Shown here in pieces: positions 49,485 through 59,611 of a stretch of DNA of 64,000 bases; within the stretch, counting starts at the first letter, position 1; the number at the start of each line of letters is the position of its first letter. Origin of the DNA: Acidobacteriota bacterium (GTDB lineage: Bacteria; Acidobacteriota; Terriglobia; Bryobacterales; Bryobacteraceae); the NCBI GenBank assembly GCA_017307505.1, contig JAFKEE010000031.1, forward strand, positions 62,001-126,000. The letters run 5' to 3'. The translations under genes and the position numbers were made by a program. Under the pieces are notes generated by a model. That model was not told the DNA's origin, did not search any database, and saw nothing but the letters and a program-made list of their open reading frames with translations.

Positions 49485-50642
49485 GTGGTTTCCGATCAGA
49501 TCGTCCTGCCGTATCTCTGGCGCCGCTACCTGAGCTTTCTGCGCGCGCTTGTCGGAGCCGCCTGCCTCTGGGTCGTGCTGGCTTCCACGGCGGTGGCGAC
49601 CGGCACCTGGCTGATCCTGGTCGTGATCCTCACCATTTACAGTCTGGTATCGATCTTCTGGCGCTGGCCAGAGCGGATCGACAGGCTGGATATCTTCAAC
49701 CTGGTTCTGGATGTGGTCACGTTCCTGTTGTGTGTCGCCCTCAGCGATACCGACAGTCTGTGGCTGGCTGCCGTGGCCGCGCTCTACTTGTTCCTGGCCA
49801 TGGCCACACTCCAGGATTGGCGGGATGTCCTTCTCACCACAGTACTTTCGCTTGCCTTTATCATCAGTGCCCGGCCGCCCAACGCCGACATCCTTGAGCC
49901 GTTGGTGCTGATTCTGGGCATGTTCGGCTGTGTGGTGGCCCTGCAGAAACAGAGCCTGATCGACCGGCTCTCCAACACATCCCGCCAGGCGGTTCTGTAC
50001 CGCAAAGAGGCCCAGCAGGCGCGCGAGGCGGAGCGGGAACGGATCGCGGCCGACTTCCACGACGGACCTCTCCAGAGTTTCATCAGCATCCAGATGCGGC
50101 TGGAGATCGTCCGCAAGATGCTGGAGCGGAACTTCGACGCAGGTATGGCGGAGTTGAAGGAACTGCGCGAAATCTGCGGGCAGCAGGTGACGGAAGTGCG
50201 GACTTTTGTGCGCAGTATGCGGCCCGTGGAAGTCGATGGCGCCGGACTCGCCGCCGCACTGCGCTCTACCGTCGGATTCTTCCAGAAAGATTCCGGGATC
50301 CCTGCCACCTTCAAGGTGGACCCCGGAGCCATGCACGACGACATCGACAGCTCTACGGAAGTTGTACAGATTGTCCGGGAGGCCCTAAACAATGTGCGCA
50401 AGCACTCGGGCGCATCGAGGGTTGCGGTCGGCCTGGCTCGCGCCGAAGACACCCTGCTGATCGATGTCGAGGACGACGGCACGGGTTTTCCCTTCGCCGG
50501 TACATTTTCGCTGGAGGAGCTGGAACTCCTTCGGATCGGGCCTCTTAGCATCCAGCGAAGGGTTCGCGGACTCTCCGGCGACCTGGCCCTCTCCTCCCGC
50601 CCGGGCCGAGGTTCGGAACTCAAGATCCGCCTGCCGATATGA
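49485..50642 (+). CDS. Sensor histidine kinase of the NarL-type (HisKA_3) group, without linked regulator
   Basis: A 385-residue kinase. Five or so transmembrane helices occupy 20-150, followed by a coiled coil and the HisKA_3 box with H192 (ERERIAADFHDGPLQSF). An HATPase domain with VREALNNVRKHSGA and DDGTGFPF follows. It starts with GTG 49485. Its stop overlaps the next lipoprotein gene by four bases. A NarL/FixJ-type response regulator is expected but not in the window. The G2 box is shortened, but ATP-binding residues are present. Confidence 0.88.
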   Translation: MVSDQIVLPYLWRRYLSFLRALVGAACLWVVLASTAVATGTWLILVVILTIYSLVSIFWRWPERIDRLDIFNLVLDVVTFLLCVALSDTDSLWLAAVAALYLFLAMATLQDWRDVLLTTVLSLAFIISARPPNADILEPLVLILGMFGCVVALQKQSLIDRLSNTSRQAVLYRKEAQQAREAERERIAADFHDGPLQSFISIQMRLEIVRKMLERNFDAGMAELKELREICGQQVTEVRTFVRSMRPVEVDGAGLAAALRSTVGFFQKDSGIPATFKVDPGAMHDDIDSSTEVVQIVREALNNVRKHSGASRVAVGLARAEDTLLIDVEDDGTGFPFAGTFSLEELELLRIGPLSIQRRVRGLSGDLALSSRPGRGSELKIRLPI

Positions 50643-51604
50643 AGTTCTTCCTCCTATTGGCCGCCTTGGGGCTGGCCTCCTGCGGCCGCTACGCCGACTT
50701 CCAACTTGCCCCGGTTGGGCCTGCGGAATCAGGGCATTACGAATGGTCGCCGCATGCCGGGGCCATCTACCGTGAGCAGGCTGTCGATACCCTGAATCCC
50801 AGTGTCCTGGCCTGGCAAGGCTCGCTGCTCAATCTGTACTCGGTCTACGACGGCAAAGTTTGGCATACTGCCACAGCCAGCAGTTCGGATGGCCTGACTT
50901 GGGCCGGCGGCCAGCGAATTCTCTCGCCGGACCCGAAGACCTGGGAAGGGGACTACATCGCCGCCAACGGGGCGGCGGCCGTCTGGCGCAACCAGATCCT
51001 CTACCTCTATCAAGCGGGCACTCCACCACGTATCGGCATATCGCGATATGACGATGCGAAGACCTGGAAGAAAGACCCTGAACCCGTGGTTGGCTTCGGG
51101 CCTCGCGGCGCCTGGGACGAACGCGCGACGGCGGATCCTTACCTCTTCGTATCCGGCGACCGCCTCTATCTTTACTATCTCGGTGAGGATCGTGCGCGCC
51201 GCCAGCGTCTCGGTGTTGCCGTCAGCGAGGATGGGAGCCGCTGGACCAAGCTGCGCTCCAGCCCGGTGCTGGAGCTGGGCGAAGAGAACGCGTTTGATGA
51301 AAACGGGCTCGGCGAACCCGCAGTGTGGCAGGCGCACGGCAGCTACTGGATGCTCTACACCGGCCGGGCCCGGAATGAGGTGCGGCGGTTGGGGTTGGCG
51401 CGCTCCGACGATGGCGTTCAATGGAAACGGACGGGCCTGGTCATCGAGGGGAGCGAACCCTGGAACAGCAAGGTGATGTGCGACCCGACCGTGATCGTCG
51501 AGCCGTCGCGGGTCCGTGTCTGGTACGGTGGCGGTGATGTGGCCCACCCGGCGGAGAACGTCCACGGCCAAATCGGCTACGGCGAACTGATCTGGAAGCC
51601 CTGA
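50639..51604 (+). CDS. Lipoprotein with a five-bladed beta-propeller (GH43/GH32/GH130-like)
   Basis: A 321-residue protein with a lipobox (LLAALGLASCGRY, Cys16) predicted to be anchored in the outer or inner membrane. The rest shows glycoside-hydrolase propeller repeats, for example YDGKVWHTATASSSDGLTWAGG, YLYYLGEDRARRQRLGVAVSEDG and YWMLYTGRARNEVRRLGLARSDDG. These proteins act on or bind beta-fructan, arabinan or mannan-type sugars. Catalytic acids are not assignable with certainty. The start overlaps the kinase stop (ATGA) and bshA begins ten bases after its stop. Confidence 0.8.
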   Translation: MKFFLLLAALGLASCGRYADFQLAPVGPAESGHYEWSPHAGAIYREQAVDTLNPSVLAWQGSLLNLYSVYDGKVWHTATASSSDGLTWAGGQRILSPDPKTWEGDYIAANGAAAVWRNQILYLYQAGTPPRIGISRYDDAKTWKKDPEPVVGFGPRGAWDERATADPYLFVSGDRLYLYYLGEDRARRQRLGVAVSEDGSRWTKLRSSPVLELGEENAFDENGLGEPAVWQAHGSYWMLYTGRARNEVRRLGLARSDDGVQWKRTGLVIEGSEPWNSKVMCDPTVIVEPSRVRVWYGGGDVAHPAENVHGQIGYGELIWKP

Positions 51605-51614
51605 ACGGAGCGTC

Positions 51615-52718
51615 ATGAAGATTGGAATCACGTGCTACCCCACCTACGGCGGGTCGGGCATCGTCGCCACGGAACTCGGTCTGGAACTGGCCGTCCGCGG
51701 GCACGAGGTCCACTTCATCACTTACGCGAATCCTATCCGGCTCGACCCCGGTACCCCGCGCATCCACTATCACGAAGTGGAAGTCTCCACCTATCCGCTG
51801 TTCCAATACCCGCCGTACGACCTGGCGCTGGCCTCGCGCATGGCGGAGATCGCCGAGTGGCAGAATCTTGATCTTCTGCACGTGCACTATGCCATCCCGC
51901 ATTCAGCATCGGCCTATCTGGCGCGGGCGATGTCGACGCCGACCCGCCGTTTACCTTACATCACCACGCTGCACGGCACCGACATTACGCTGGTGGGCAC
52001 GGACCGGTCGTATTTCCCCATCACGAAGTTCTCCATCGAGCAGTCGGATGGGGTGACCTCCATCAGCAATCATCTGAAGCAGCAAACCCTGGACGTGTTC
52101 GGAGTGAAGAACGAAGTCCGGGTGATCCACAATTTCGTGAATTGCGACCTTTACCGCATGGCGAAGAGGCCGCACGAGGGCCGGCCGCGGTTGCTTCACA
52201 TTTCGAATTTCCGGGAAGTGAAGCGAATCACAGATTGTGTGCGCGTGCTGAAGCTGGTGCGTGAGCATCTGGACTGTGAGCTGTGGATGGCGGGGGACGG
52301 GCCCGATCGAGGAGCCGCTGAGCGGCTCGCCTTTGAACTCGGGATCCACGAACACGTGGAATTCCTGGGCAAGCAGGACCACATCGAGCGGCTGATCCCG
52401 CAGTGCGACATGATGCTGTTGCCCAGCCGAATGGAGTCGTTTGGTCTGGCGGCGCTGGAAGGCATGGCGTGCGGCGTCATTCCGGTGGCGACCCGCGTAG
52501 GCGGCGTGCCGGAAGTGATCACGCACGGAGTGGATGGATTCCTGGAAGAGGTGGGCGACGTAGCCGCGCAGGCGCAGCGCGTGATGGAAGTGCTGTCCGA
52601 TGCAGAGCTGCGCAACCGCATGAAATGGGCGGCCCGCGACGCGGCAGAATCCAGGTTCTGCACCTCGCACATCATTCCGCGCTACGAAGCGTTTTACCAG
52701 GAAGTGCTGGCGCGCTAG
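51615..52718 (+). CDS. bshA: Bacillithiol synthase step 1: N-acetyl-alpha-D-glucosaminyl L-malate synthase
   Basis: A 367-residue GT4 glycosyltransferase with a near-signature BshA start, MKIGITCYPTYGGSGIVATELG. It has LLHVHYAIPHSASAYLAR, LHGTDITLVGTDRSYFPITKFSIEQSDGVTSIS and the nucleotide-sugar site ESFGLAALEGMACGVIPVATRVGG. It joins UDP-GlcNAc and L-malate, the first step toward bacillithiol, the main low-molecular thiol of some Firmicutes and other groups. It is the last gene of a methyltransferase-kinase-lipoprotein-bshA run. bshC was not seen. Confidence 0.93.
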   Translation: MKIGITCYPTYGGSGIVATELGLELAVRGHEVHFITYANPIRLDPGTPRIHYHEVEVSTYPLFQYPPYDLALASRMAEIAEWQNLDLLHVHYAIPHSASAYLARAMSTPTRRLPYITTLHGTDITLVGTDRSYFPITKFSIEQSDGVTSISNHLKQQTLDVFGVKNEVRVIHNFVNCDLYRMAKRPHEGRPRLLHISNFREVKRITDCVRVLKLVREHLDCELWMAGDGPDRGAAERLAFELGIHEHVEFLGKQDHIERLIPQCDMMLLPSRMESFGLAALEGMACGVIPVATRVGGVPEVITHGVDGFLEEVGDVAAQAQRVMEVLSDAELRNRMKWAARDAAESRFCTSHIIPRYEAFYQEVLAR

Positions 52719-53419
52719 CTGCCGGGGGTGATGATCTCGACGCCGTAGCCCCAGAAGAGGCCCGATTCCAGCACGCCGGTGATCGATTTGATGTCCTTTT
52801 CCAGGCCCGCTCCGATCGAGGCAAAGCGGACATCGAAGATCAGGTTGCCATTCTCCGTGATCACCGGGCCGTCTTTGCCAGAGCCCGAGCGGATGCGGAT
52901 CTCGGTCGCGCCCAGCCGCAAAAGTTCCGCTTCCACCAGGCGCACGGACATCGGATGTACTTCCACCGGGATGGGGAAGCGGGTGCCCAGACGTTCGACC
53001 AGTTTGGAGCGATCCACCAGGATGAACGTCTTCGGGCTGCTGCGCAGGATCAGTTTTTCCTGATACATGGCGCCGCCACGACCCTTGATCAGGTTGCCTG
53101 CTGGATCGGCTTCGTCGGCGCCGTCGAAGTACCAGTCGGGCACGGCGTCCATGGGGCGCAGGGTGGGAATGCCCAGCGCCACACAGGCCATCGCGACCTC
53201 GTGCGAAGTGGGGATCGCGCGGAAACGGAGCCCTTCCCGCTGCGCGCGTTCGGCCAGCGTGGTGAGTGCGACGAAACTGGTGGAGCCGCTGCCGGCTCCG
53301 ATCACCTGGCCGTCCTTCACTTCTTTGGCGATGCGCTCCGCCGTCCGGCGTTTGGCTTCATAGTTGGCGATTTCCGCCGACCAATGGAACTGCTTCAGCA
53401 ATTGGCTTTCGCGCTGCAT
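52715..53419 (-). CDS. rpiA: Ribose-5-phosphate isomerase A
   Basis: A 234-residue enzyme. The substrate loop is VIGAGSGSTSFVAL, the catalytic Asp pair DGADEAD, and the KGRGGAMYQEKLI block follows. It interconverts ribose-5-phosphate and ribulose-5-phosphate in the pentose phosphate pathway. The true start is ATG 53419 with a GGGAGAGGG site; the frame extends upstream to 53491 without conservation. It converges on bshA with a four-base overlap and lies 31 bases after the receptor-like gene on the same strand. Confidence 0.95.
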   Translation of the reverse strand: MQRESQLLKQFHWSAEIANYEAKRRTAERIAKEVKDGQVIGAGSGSTSFVALTTLAERAQREGLRFRAIPTSHEVAMACVALGIPTLRPMDAVPDWYFDGADEADPAGNLIKGRGGAMYQEKLILRSSPKTFILVDRSKLVERLGTRFPIPVEVHPMSVRLVEAELLRLGATEIRIRSGSGKDGPVITENGNLIFDVRFASIGAGLEKDIKSITGVLESGLFWGYGVEIITPGS

Positions 53420-53450
53420 GGCCCTCTCCCTGATTCCATGATGCGCCCGG

Positions 53451-56123
53451 CTACCAGCTGAACTGCAACTGGAAGCGGAAGGTCCGGCCATCGTTCAGCG
53501 TGTTGGTGATCTGGGCAAAGTTCGGATTGGTCACGTCCAGACCGGGATCGGCGAACTGCGGTGTGTTGAAGAGATTCACCGATTCGGCACGCAGCGTCAG
53601 GCGTTTCTCGCCGGTCACGACCCACGAGCGCCACAGTGTCGCATTCACGTTGTGGATCACGCCTTTGCGGAAGGTGTTGCGGCCGAGGTTCCCGCTCGGG
53701 TCGGTCGGCTTGATGAACGAGAAGGCCGACTTCGGGAGCAGAGCGCGCGAATCGTCGGGGTTGCCGACGGTGCGGCCCAGAATGCTGGGGTCCACCAGGT
53801 TTGGCCGGTCGTTGCCGTTGCCGTCCACGTTGCCGAAGCCGGGGCCGTCGGCCGTGATCACAGTGAATGGCGTGCCCTGCTTGATAAGCACCACGCCGGC
53901 CAGGTTCCAGCCGGCGACGGTGTTCTTCAGCAGAGGCTTCTGATTCCATCCGGGCAGGGCATAGGAGCCGCGCCACAGGAAAGCATGCGGCTGGTCGAAC
54001 GAACTGAGTCCGCGCATATCAGCGTGGGTCTCGTGTTCGTTCTGACTGCGCGAGATGCGGGAGTCGTTGTCGTAAGCCGTGTTGGAGTAGGCCGCGCCGA
54101 GATCCATTGCTTTGCTGAACCAGTACTGCATGTCCATGGAGAGGCCGTGCCAGCGGGGCGCGAAGAGGGAGGCGCGGAAGGCGTCGTAGTAGCCGCGCGA
54201 GCCGTTTGTCACATAGCGGATCTCGGCGTGTGTGGGATCGGCGCGGCGCTGGTTGAGGGTCGACGAGGTCTGCGGGATGCCGGGGACCACCTGTCCGCGG
54301 TTGAGGTACCACATGATGAGCAGCTTGTGCGAGCGGCTGCCGACATAGCCGAACTGGAGCTTCCAATTGCTGCTGAGCTCGGGCTCCCACGAGAAGTTGT
54401 ACTGATGGGAGTAGGGCGTCCGCAGATCGGGCGCCAGCAGGTAGAGATTGCCCAAGGCATCGGGGCGCCCGCCCACGGAGGTGACGCCGCTGAGCGGATC
54501 CAGCAGATTGGGTGAGGGGACGACGATCTTTTCACTGCCCGGGGGGCTGAAGCGTGTTTGCTGGAACGTGACCGGGTAGATTTCGCCGTACTGCAGAGCA
54601 TAGGCGCTGCGCACAATGCCCAGGCGGCCCGGGGCCTTCCAGGCAAAGCCGAACTCCGGCGCGAGATTATTGCAGTCGCAGGAGTAGGGCACCGGGTTGC
54701 GATAGAACACTTCGTGCGGAGCCGGGGCGGGCGTATAGCGCAGGCCATAGTTGAGCGAGAGGGTCTTCGAGACCTTCCAGTTATCGCCCGCGTAGAACTG
54801 CAGGTCCCAGTTGCGGAAGCCGCGGTTTACTTCGCCGATCGACACGATGTACTGAGTGGGAATCCCCATGCGCAGGTTCGTGATGGCGTCGCGTCCGAAG
54901 TCGTTGGCGAAGGAGAAGACTCCGCGGTGCGCATCAGATTCGATGCCGTTGAACTGGCGGCGCAGGATGCCGAAACCGGTGTACCACTGATGCTGGCCAT
55001 CGGTGCGTCTCAGAGCCCCTGCGTAGCGGAACATGTTGTTGCCGCGATCGATGGGGATCGAGCCCTGCGGCCCCAGCGTTTCGAGTCCGGAAATGGAAAC
55101 CATTACACCGACGGCGTTCTTCTCGGGCACCAGCAGCGAGCCGATGCGATCGAAGCCAGCCGAGAGCTCGGTGACCATGGTGGGGCTCCACGTGCGATTC
55201 CAGGTCAGTCTGGAGCGGTGCGATTTCGTGTCGGTGTTCGGGTTCTGGCCGGCGACCAGTTCGAAGGCTTCCACATGTTGGGCCGTGAACTGATACAGCG
55301 CCACGAGCCGGTCGCGCGAACCGAGCGCCTGATCGAGACGCAGACCGCCATTGTTGTTGTTGATCACCTGCGGCGAATTCGTGTTGAGCGCACGAGCATT
55401 GATGTCGGTGCGATTCGGAAGTTCTGCCGGATAGGCGCTGAGGAAGCGCGCCACCAGGGCGCGCACCGCCGGATCCGTGGCCAGAGGCGTGCGTTCATCC
55501 GGCTTGGGCACCAGGACATTGCCGTTCACGTTGCCACGCATGCGGTCCTGGCTGCCATCGAGCTGCAGGAAGCCGCCGCGCCACAGCCGGACCTGAAAGC
55601 GGAAGCCGTAGTCGTTCTCGCGGGCGGGTTTCACGCCGCCCACCTGGAAGAAGGACCGGGCGCTGAAGATGCTGTTCTGGTGGGTGTAGTAGAGGTTGCC
55701 GTGAAAGCCGCTCCAGCGTGCCGGAGCTACGTGCAAGACAGAGGTGGGTGCGTTGCCGAACTCCGATCCGAAGTAGCCGCGATCCACCCGGAAATCCTGG
55801 ACAATCGTGGCCACGACGCCGAGGCGCAGATTCAGTTCCTTCAGCGCGTTATTGTCGACGAGATTGAACTGGACGTTCTCATTCCGGCGGCTTTCACCGG
55901 CGGCGCTGTTCACCTTACCCAGCAGATTCAGTTCAACGCGCTTTGTGTCCTCGGCGGGCGAGGGCGCGGTGCCGGTGGCCGGTGTCGAACCCGCGGGTGC
56001 CGTTCCATTGGCGGGCGGCGCAGAGGGCGCGTTGCCTGCCGCTCCGGGCCTCTCGACGGGCTGTTGGGCTGCCAATAGTAGGGGCAGGAATACGGATGAA
56101 AAAAGAGTGGTAAGTCGCGGCAA
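53451..56123 (-). CDS. TonB-dependent receptor-like outer-membrane protein without regulatory domain
   Basis: An 890-residue protein. The signal peptide ([14 protein letters not shown]) is followed by a Pro/Ala/Gly/Thr-rich linker of about 40 residues. A short N-terminal plug-like domain ([41 protein letters not shown]) and a long barrel of Oar type follow. The carboxypeptidase-regulatory domain seen in the other two receptors is missing. It ends in FRFQLQFSW, a normal barrel end. The start codon is TTG 56123 (no ATG nearby, GAGAG site upstream). It lies 42 bases downstream of the CRTAC1-type gene. Ligand unknown. Confidence 0.82.
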   Translation of the reverse strand: MPRLTTLFSSVFLPLLLAAQQPVERPGAAGNAPSAPPANGTAPAGSTPATGTAPSPAEDTKRVELNLLGKVNSAAGESRRNENVQFNLVDNNALKELNLRLGVVATIVQDFRVDRGYFGSEFGNAPTSVLHVAPARWSGFHGNLYYTHQNSIFSARSFFQVGGVKPARENDYGFRFQVRLWRGGFLQLDGSQDRMRGNVNGNVLVPKPDERTPLATDPAVRALVARFLSAYPAELPNRTDINARALNTNSPQVINNNNGGLRLDQALGSRDRLVALYQFTAQHVEAFELVAGQNPNTDTKSHRSRLTWNRTWSPTMVTELSAGFDRIGSLLVPEKNAVGVMVSISGLETLGPQGSIPIDRGNNMFRYAGALRRTDGQHQWYTGFGILRRQFNGIESDAHRGVFSFANDFGRDAITNLRMGIPTQYIVSIGEVNRGFRNWDLQFYAGDNWKVSKTLSLNYGLRYTPAPAPHEVFYRNPVPYSCDCNNLAPEFGFAWKAPGRLGIVRSAYALQYGEIYPVTFQQTRFSPPGSEKIVVPSPNLLDPLSGVTSVGGRPDALGNLYLLAPDLRTPYSHQYNFSWEPELSSNWKLQFGYVGSRSHKLLIMWYLNRGQVVPGIPQTSSTLNQRRADPTHAEIRYVTNGSRGYYDAFRASLFAPRWHGLSMDMQYWFSKAMDLGAAYSNTAYDNDSRISRSQNEHETHADMRGLSSFDQPHAFLWRGSYALPGWNQKPLLKNTVAGWNLAGVVLIKQGTPFTVITADGPGFGNVDGNGNDRPNLVDPSILGRTVGNPDDSRALLPKSAFSFIKPTDPSGNLGRNTFRKGVIHNVNATLWRSWVVTGEKRLTLRAESVNLFNTPQFADPGLDVTNPNFAQITNTLNDGRTFRFQLQFSW

Positions 56124-56165
56124 GGGAGAACTCTCAGTATAAAGGTCTGCAGACCCCCTGAGGGG

Positions 56166-57791
56166 TTACAGCTCTTCTTTCACCCGGATCACCTGCCGGG
56201 CTTTCGGAGTGGCTACGGTCTGTCGTTTGCCTGAGGGCCAGAGGATCTCGAGTGATGCCGGGGCCTGCCCTTTCGGAGCTCCGAAGTGGACTCCATAATG
56301 GGCGGAGGATGAGTACCCCATGGCGGTCGTCATCACGTTGTACTGGCTGCCCCACTGGAGGCGTGCGCCGATGCCATCACGGTTCGACTTGACGCCTTCC
56401 AGTTGGACGATGAGCCACTCGCCGTCGGTAGCGGTGGAGTTGATCCACAGTTCGGCCGGGTCGTTCAGCGAAGAGACGACGGCATCCAGCAGGCCATCCT
56501 GATTGAAATCGGCGAAGGCCAGGCCGCGATGCGCGCGCGCCGCCTGGAAATCCGCACCCGCGGTCACGGATACATCGTGGAACGTACCTTTTTCGTTCAA
56601 CAGGATGCGGTTGGGCTGCCGGTATTGGGTTTGTTCGAATTGCTCCACCAGATCGTTGACGTGCGCGCTGGAGACGAACAGGTCTTTCCAGCCATCGAGG
56701 TTGAAGTCGGCCAAGCCGGGGCCCCAGCCGCTGAACTTGGAGCTGAGACGAGCCAGACCGCTGGCATAGGTCGCGTCGCGAAAGCCGCCTTTCCCGGTGT
56801 TCCGGAACAGGGGAAAGGTTTCGTTGTACAGGTCCACGACGACGATATCGGGCCAGCCGTCGTTGTCGTAGTCGCGGAAGTCGGCGCCCATACTGGCGAC
56901 GGGTTTGCCGCTGTCCATCATGGCGACGCCAGCGATTAACGCGACCTCCTCAAACTTGCCGCCACCGAGGTTGTGGAAGAGCGAGTTGGGTTCGTTGTCG
57001 TTGGTGACGAAGACGTCCATGCGCCCATCGGCGTCGTAGTCGCCCACCGCGACGCCCATTCCGCGGCCAGGGGAGGCCAGCAGGCCGGCGCTCTTACTGA
57101 CGTCCTCGAATTTCCCGTTGCCCAGGTTGTGAAACAGCCGGTTGGGCAGTCCCTGAAAGTATTTGGGATGACAGTAGACGCGAATGTTTTTCTGGGAGTC
57201 TCCGCAAAACCGGTCGGTCGCGGGCGGCCACTTGGCATAGTGGGTCACCCATAGATCCAGCTTGCCGTCGTTGTCGTAATCGAACCAGGCGGCGGCAACG
57301 GCCCACTCGTTGTCGAGGATGCCCGACTGCTGGGTAATGTCCTGGAACTTCCCATTGCCGAGATTCCGGTATAGCCGGCTGTTGCCCACATTGGCGACGA
57401 AGAGGTCGACGAAGCCATCGTTGTCGAAGTCCGCGGCCGCGGCGCCCATCCCATAACCTTCCCCGGCCAAGCCTGCCTCGCTGGTTACATCCGTAAATTT
57501 CAAGCTGCCGTCGTTCCGGAAGAGACGGTTGAAGTACTTGGGCCCGTCCTTGACGTTCGACGGGTAGGCGGCGCCATTGGTGAAGAAGATGTCGGTGCGT
57601 CCGTCGTTGTTGTAGTCGAAGGCGGCCAGACCACCAGCCATGGTCTCGATCATCCGCTTCTCGGGCGACACCGCATTCTCAAGGACGAACCTGAGTCCGG
57701 CGGACTCGGCCACGTTGCGGAATTGGACGGGGGGAGCCTGGGCGGCGGCCAGGGAGAGAAAGGCCGGCAGGACCCAAGCGGAACGTAGCAT
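56166..57791 (-). CDS. Secreted CRTAC1-type protein with FG-GAP/VCBS repeats and ASPIC/UnbV domain
   Basis: A 541-residue protein beginning with a signal peptide (SAWVLPAFLSLAAAQ) at ATG 57791. FG-GAP repeats such as DYNNDGRTDIFFTNG, DFDNDGFVDLFVANVG, DYDNDGKLDLWVTHY and DFNLDGWKDLFVSS bind calcium and form a propeller. The C-terminal ASPIC/UnbV block has NRDGIGARLQWGSQYN and SLEILWPSGKRQTV. These proteins are surface-exposed and often sit beside a TPR protein in Acidobacteriota, as here in divergent orientation. Function unknown. The frame is open upstream to 57959, but that part lacks the signal and repeats. Confidence 0.88.
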   Translation of the reverse strand: MLRSAWVLPAFLSLAAAQAPPVQFRNVAESAGLRFVLENAVSPEKRMIETMAGGLAAFDYNNDGRTDIFFTNGAAYPSNVKDGPKYFNRLFRNDGSLKFTDVTSEAGLAGEGYGMGAAAADFDNDGFVDLFVANVGNSRLYRNLGNGKFQDITQQSGILDNEWAVAAAWFDYDNDGKLDLWVTHYAKWPPATDRFCGDSQKNIRVYCHPKYFQGLPNRLFHNLGNGKFEDVSKSAGLLASPGRGMGVAVGDYDADGRMDVFVTNDNEPNSLFHNLGGGKFEEVALIAGVAMMDSGKPVASMGADFRDYDNDGWPDIVVVDLYNETFPLFRNTGKGGFRDATYASGLARLSSKFSGWGPGLADFNLDGWKDLFVSSAHVNDLVEQFEQTQYRQPNRILLNEKGTFHDVSVTAGADFQAARAHRGLAFADFNQDGLLDAVVSSLNDPAELWINSTATDGEWLIVQLEGVKSNRDGIGARLQWGSQYNVMTTAMGYSSSAHYGVHFGAPKGQAPASLEILWPSGKRQTVATPKARQVIRVKEEL

Positions 57792-57854
57792 GATTATACT
57801 ATCGCGCACGTACGCCGCGAGGTGCTGACCGAGAGGAAATCGACTGTAGTAGTA

Positions 57855-59336
57855 ATGACAAAAAGGGCTGCCATTCTGTTGTGGGCCGCGGTTTTGGCTG
57901 GCGCTGCCTTCGCCCAGCCACCAGGCCCGGAGGAACTCTCGCGCCGGGCCAAGGCTCACATGGCCGCCGGGCGCTATGGCGCGGCCGTGCCCTACTACGA
58001 AGAGTTGGTGAAGATCATGCCGGGGAATCCGGGCCTGCGGCTAAATCTGGCGATGGCTTTGCATCTGTCGGGCAACGACGAGAAGGCGGTGCCCCAGTTT
58101 GAACTGGTGCTGAAGCAGCAACCGAACGCGCTGCCCGCCCTGATGCTGCTGGGCGCGTCTCAGATGAGGTTGGGCCATCCGGAGAAGGCGGTGGGTCCGC
58201 TGGAGAAAGCCATCGCGCAGGCTCCGGAGGATCTGGAGGGCCGTGCGATGCTGGCCGACGCGCTCATCATGCTGGACCGGTTCTCCGCCGCAATTCCTCA
58301 TTTGCGGAAGCTGGCCGCCGCTACCCCCGGGAACCCGAAACCGTGGTACGCCCTGGGGAAAGCGTACGAGGCAGTCTCCCAGAAGGCGTTTGATGAGCTT
58401 GAAAAGAAAGGGCTGGATTCTCCCTGGTGGCTGATGCTGGCGGCCGAAGTGCGTTTGAAGCTGGGCCGGAACACCGCCGCGTTTGCGCTCTATAAGGCCG
58501 TGGTGGAGAAGCAGCCCCGATTCCGCGGCGCCCATGCCGGTCTGGCCGAGGTCTACCGGCGGACGAATCATCCCGATTGGGCCGCCGTGGAGGATGCGAA
58601 GGAGAAGGCGCTGCCGCCGCTGGCCTGTGCGGTGGCCTCCGCCGCTTGTGAATTCACGAAGGGCCGGTTCCAGCAGGCTTTAGCTCTCGCGTTGGCGGGC
58701 AAGACGCTGGAATCGTTGTACTGGCAAGCGAAAGCGGCCAATGAGCTGGCTCGAACGGCCCTGGCTGAACTGGAGAAACTGCCGCCGTCTGTGGAGTCGC
58801 ACCAAGTCCTGGCGGAACTGTATCGAAGCCAGGGCAGGAATGCCGACTGCCTGAACGAGTGGCGGGCGGCTCTGGCTCTGGCGCCCGGCGATCCGCGGCT
58901 CGAAATGGAAGTCACATCCTCGCTTTACGTGAATCGAGAGTACGCGGCGGCGGAGCGGCAGGCTCGTGAGATGCTCACCCGAAACCCCGACTGGGCGGAA
59001 CTGCACTTTATCCTCGGTGACTCCCTTGTGAACCAGCAGCACCTGGAGGAGGCGTTACCCTCTTTGGAGAAAGCGGTCCAGTTGAAACCTGATTATGGTG
59101 CCGCGCATGCGGTGCTGGGCCGTATTTTGTTGCAGTTAGGGCGAGGGAAAGAGGCCATCCCACACCTGAAAGCGGCGCTCCCCTCTGACTCGGATGGCAG
59201 CCTTCACTTCCAATTGGGACGGGCTTACCAGGACGCCGGCCAGACGGCCGAGGCGGCTGAAGTTTTGAAAGCGTACCAAGCGATCAGGAAGTCTACTTCC
59301 GCCGAGGGGATTGAGATCGAGCCGCCCCAGCCCTGA
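57855..59336 (+). CDS. Secreted TPR-repeat protein
   Basis: A 493-residue protein with a signal peptide (AAILLWAAVLAGAAFAQ) followed by about ten tetratricopeptide repeats. Examples are KAHMAAGRYGAAVPYYEELVKIMPGNPG, LGASQMRLGHPEKAVGPLEKAIAQAPED and LGRILLQLGRGKEAIPHLKAALP. TPRs mediate protein contacts in the periplasm or at the outer membrane. ATG 57855 starts the signal peptide; GTG 57822 is upstream but its added residues are not signal-like. The gene is divergent from the CRTAC1-type gene with a 63-base gap, so the two may be co-regulated. Confidence 0.85.
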   Translation: MTKRAAILLWAAVLAGAAFAQPPGPEELSRRAKAHMAAGRYGAAVPYYEELVKIMPGNPGLRLNLAMALHLSGNDEKAVPQFELVLKQQPNALPALMLLGASQMRLGHPEKAVGPLEKAIAQAPEDLEGRAMLADALIMLDRFSAAIPHLRKLAAATPGNPKPWYALGKAYEAVSQKAFDELEKKGLDSPWWLMLAAEVRLKLGRNTAAFALYKAVVEKQPRFRGAHAGLAEVYRRTNHPDWAAVEDAKEKALPPLACAVASAACEFTKGRFQQALALALAGKTLESLYWQAKAANELARTALAELEKLPPSVESHQVLAELYRSQGRNADCLNEWRAALALAPGDPRLEMEVTSSLYVNREYAAAERQAREMLTRNPDWAELHFILGDSLVNQQHLEEALPSLEKAVQLKPDYGAAHAVLGRILLQLGRGKEAIPHLKAALPSDSDGSLHFQLGRAYQDAGQTAEAAEVLKAYQAIRKSTSAEGIEIEPPQP

Positions 59337-59425
59337 GGCGAATGAACGGTTTCAACGTCGTCTTTCCCGCCTGTTTGCAAGCGGTTGCGCGGAAGGGCTG
59401 ATTCCATTGGCTCTCCCCCCTCCCC

Positions 59426-59455
59426 TTGACATGAGCCCCCTAATGGCTTTAGATT
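59426..59455 (+). promoter_or_regulatory. Candidate sigma-70 promoter of the second Oar-like receptor
   Basis: TTGACA (59426-59431) and TAGATT (59450-59455) are 18 bases apart in the AT-enriched part of the 275-base gap 59337-59611. Transcription from here would give a leader of about 150 bases before the ATG at 59612. The -35 box is perfect and the -10 box matches four of six. Confidence 0.5.
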
Positions 59456-59611
59456 AAACCTACTCCGTTTCAACCAAGTGGGGTCTTGGACTATCGGCCC
59501 AATTACATACAGTTAGGACACGTCGGCCATGGCAGTAGCGGCTTTTACCCGAGCTGCAGACCTGCCGGGACCGGCTTGGGCGAGTTAGTTCAGGCAAGCA
59601 GGGGGTAACGA

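Noticed and set aside
54558-56078. 506-residue plus-strand frame opposite the receptor-like barrel
   Set aside because: No domain, signal or ribosome site; the minus-strand product is a clear outer-membrane protein.
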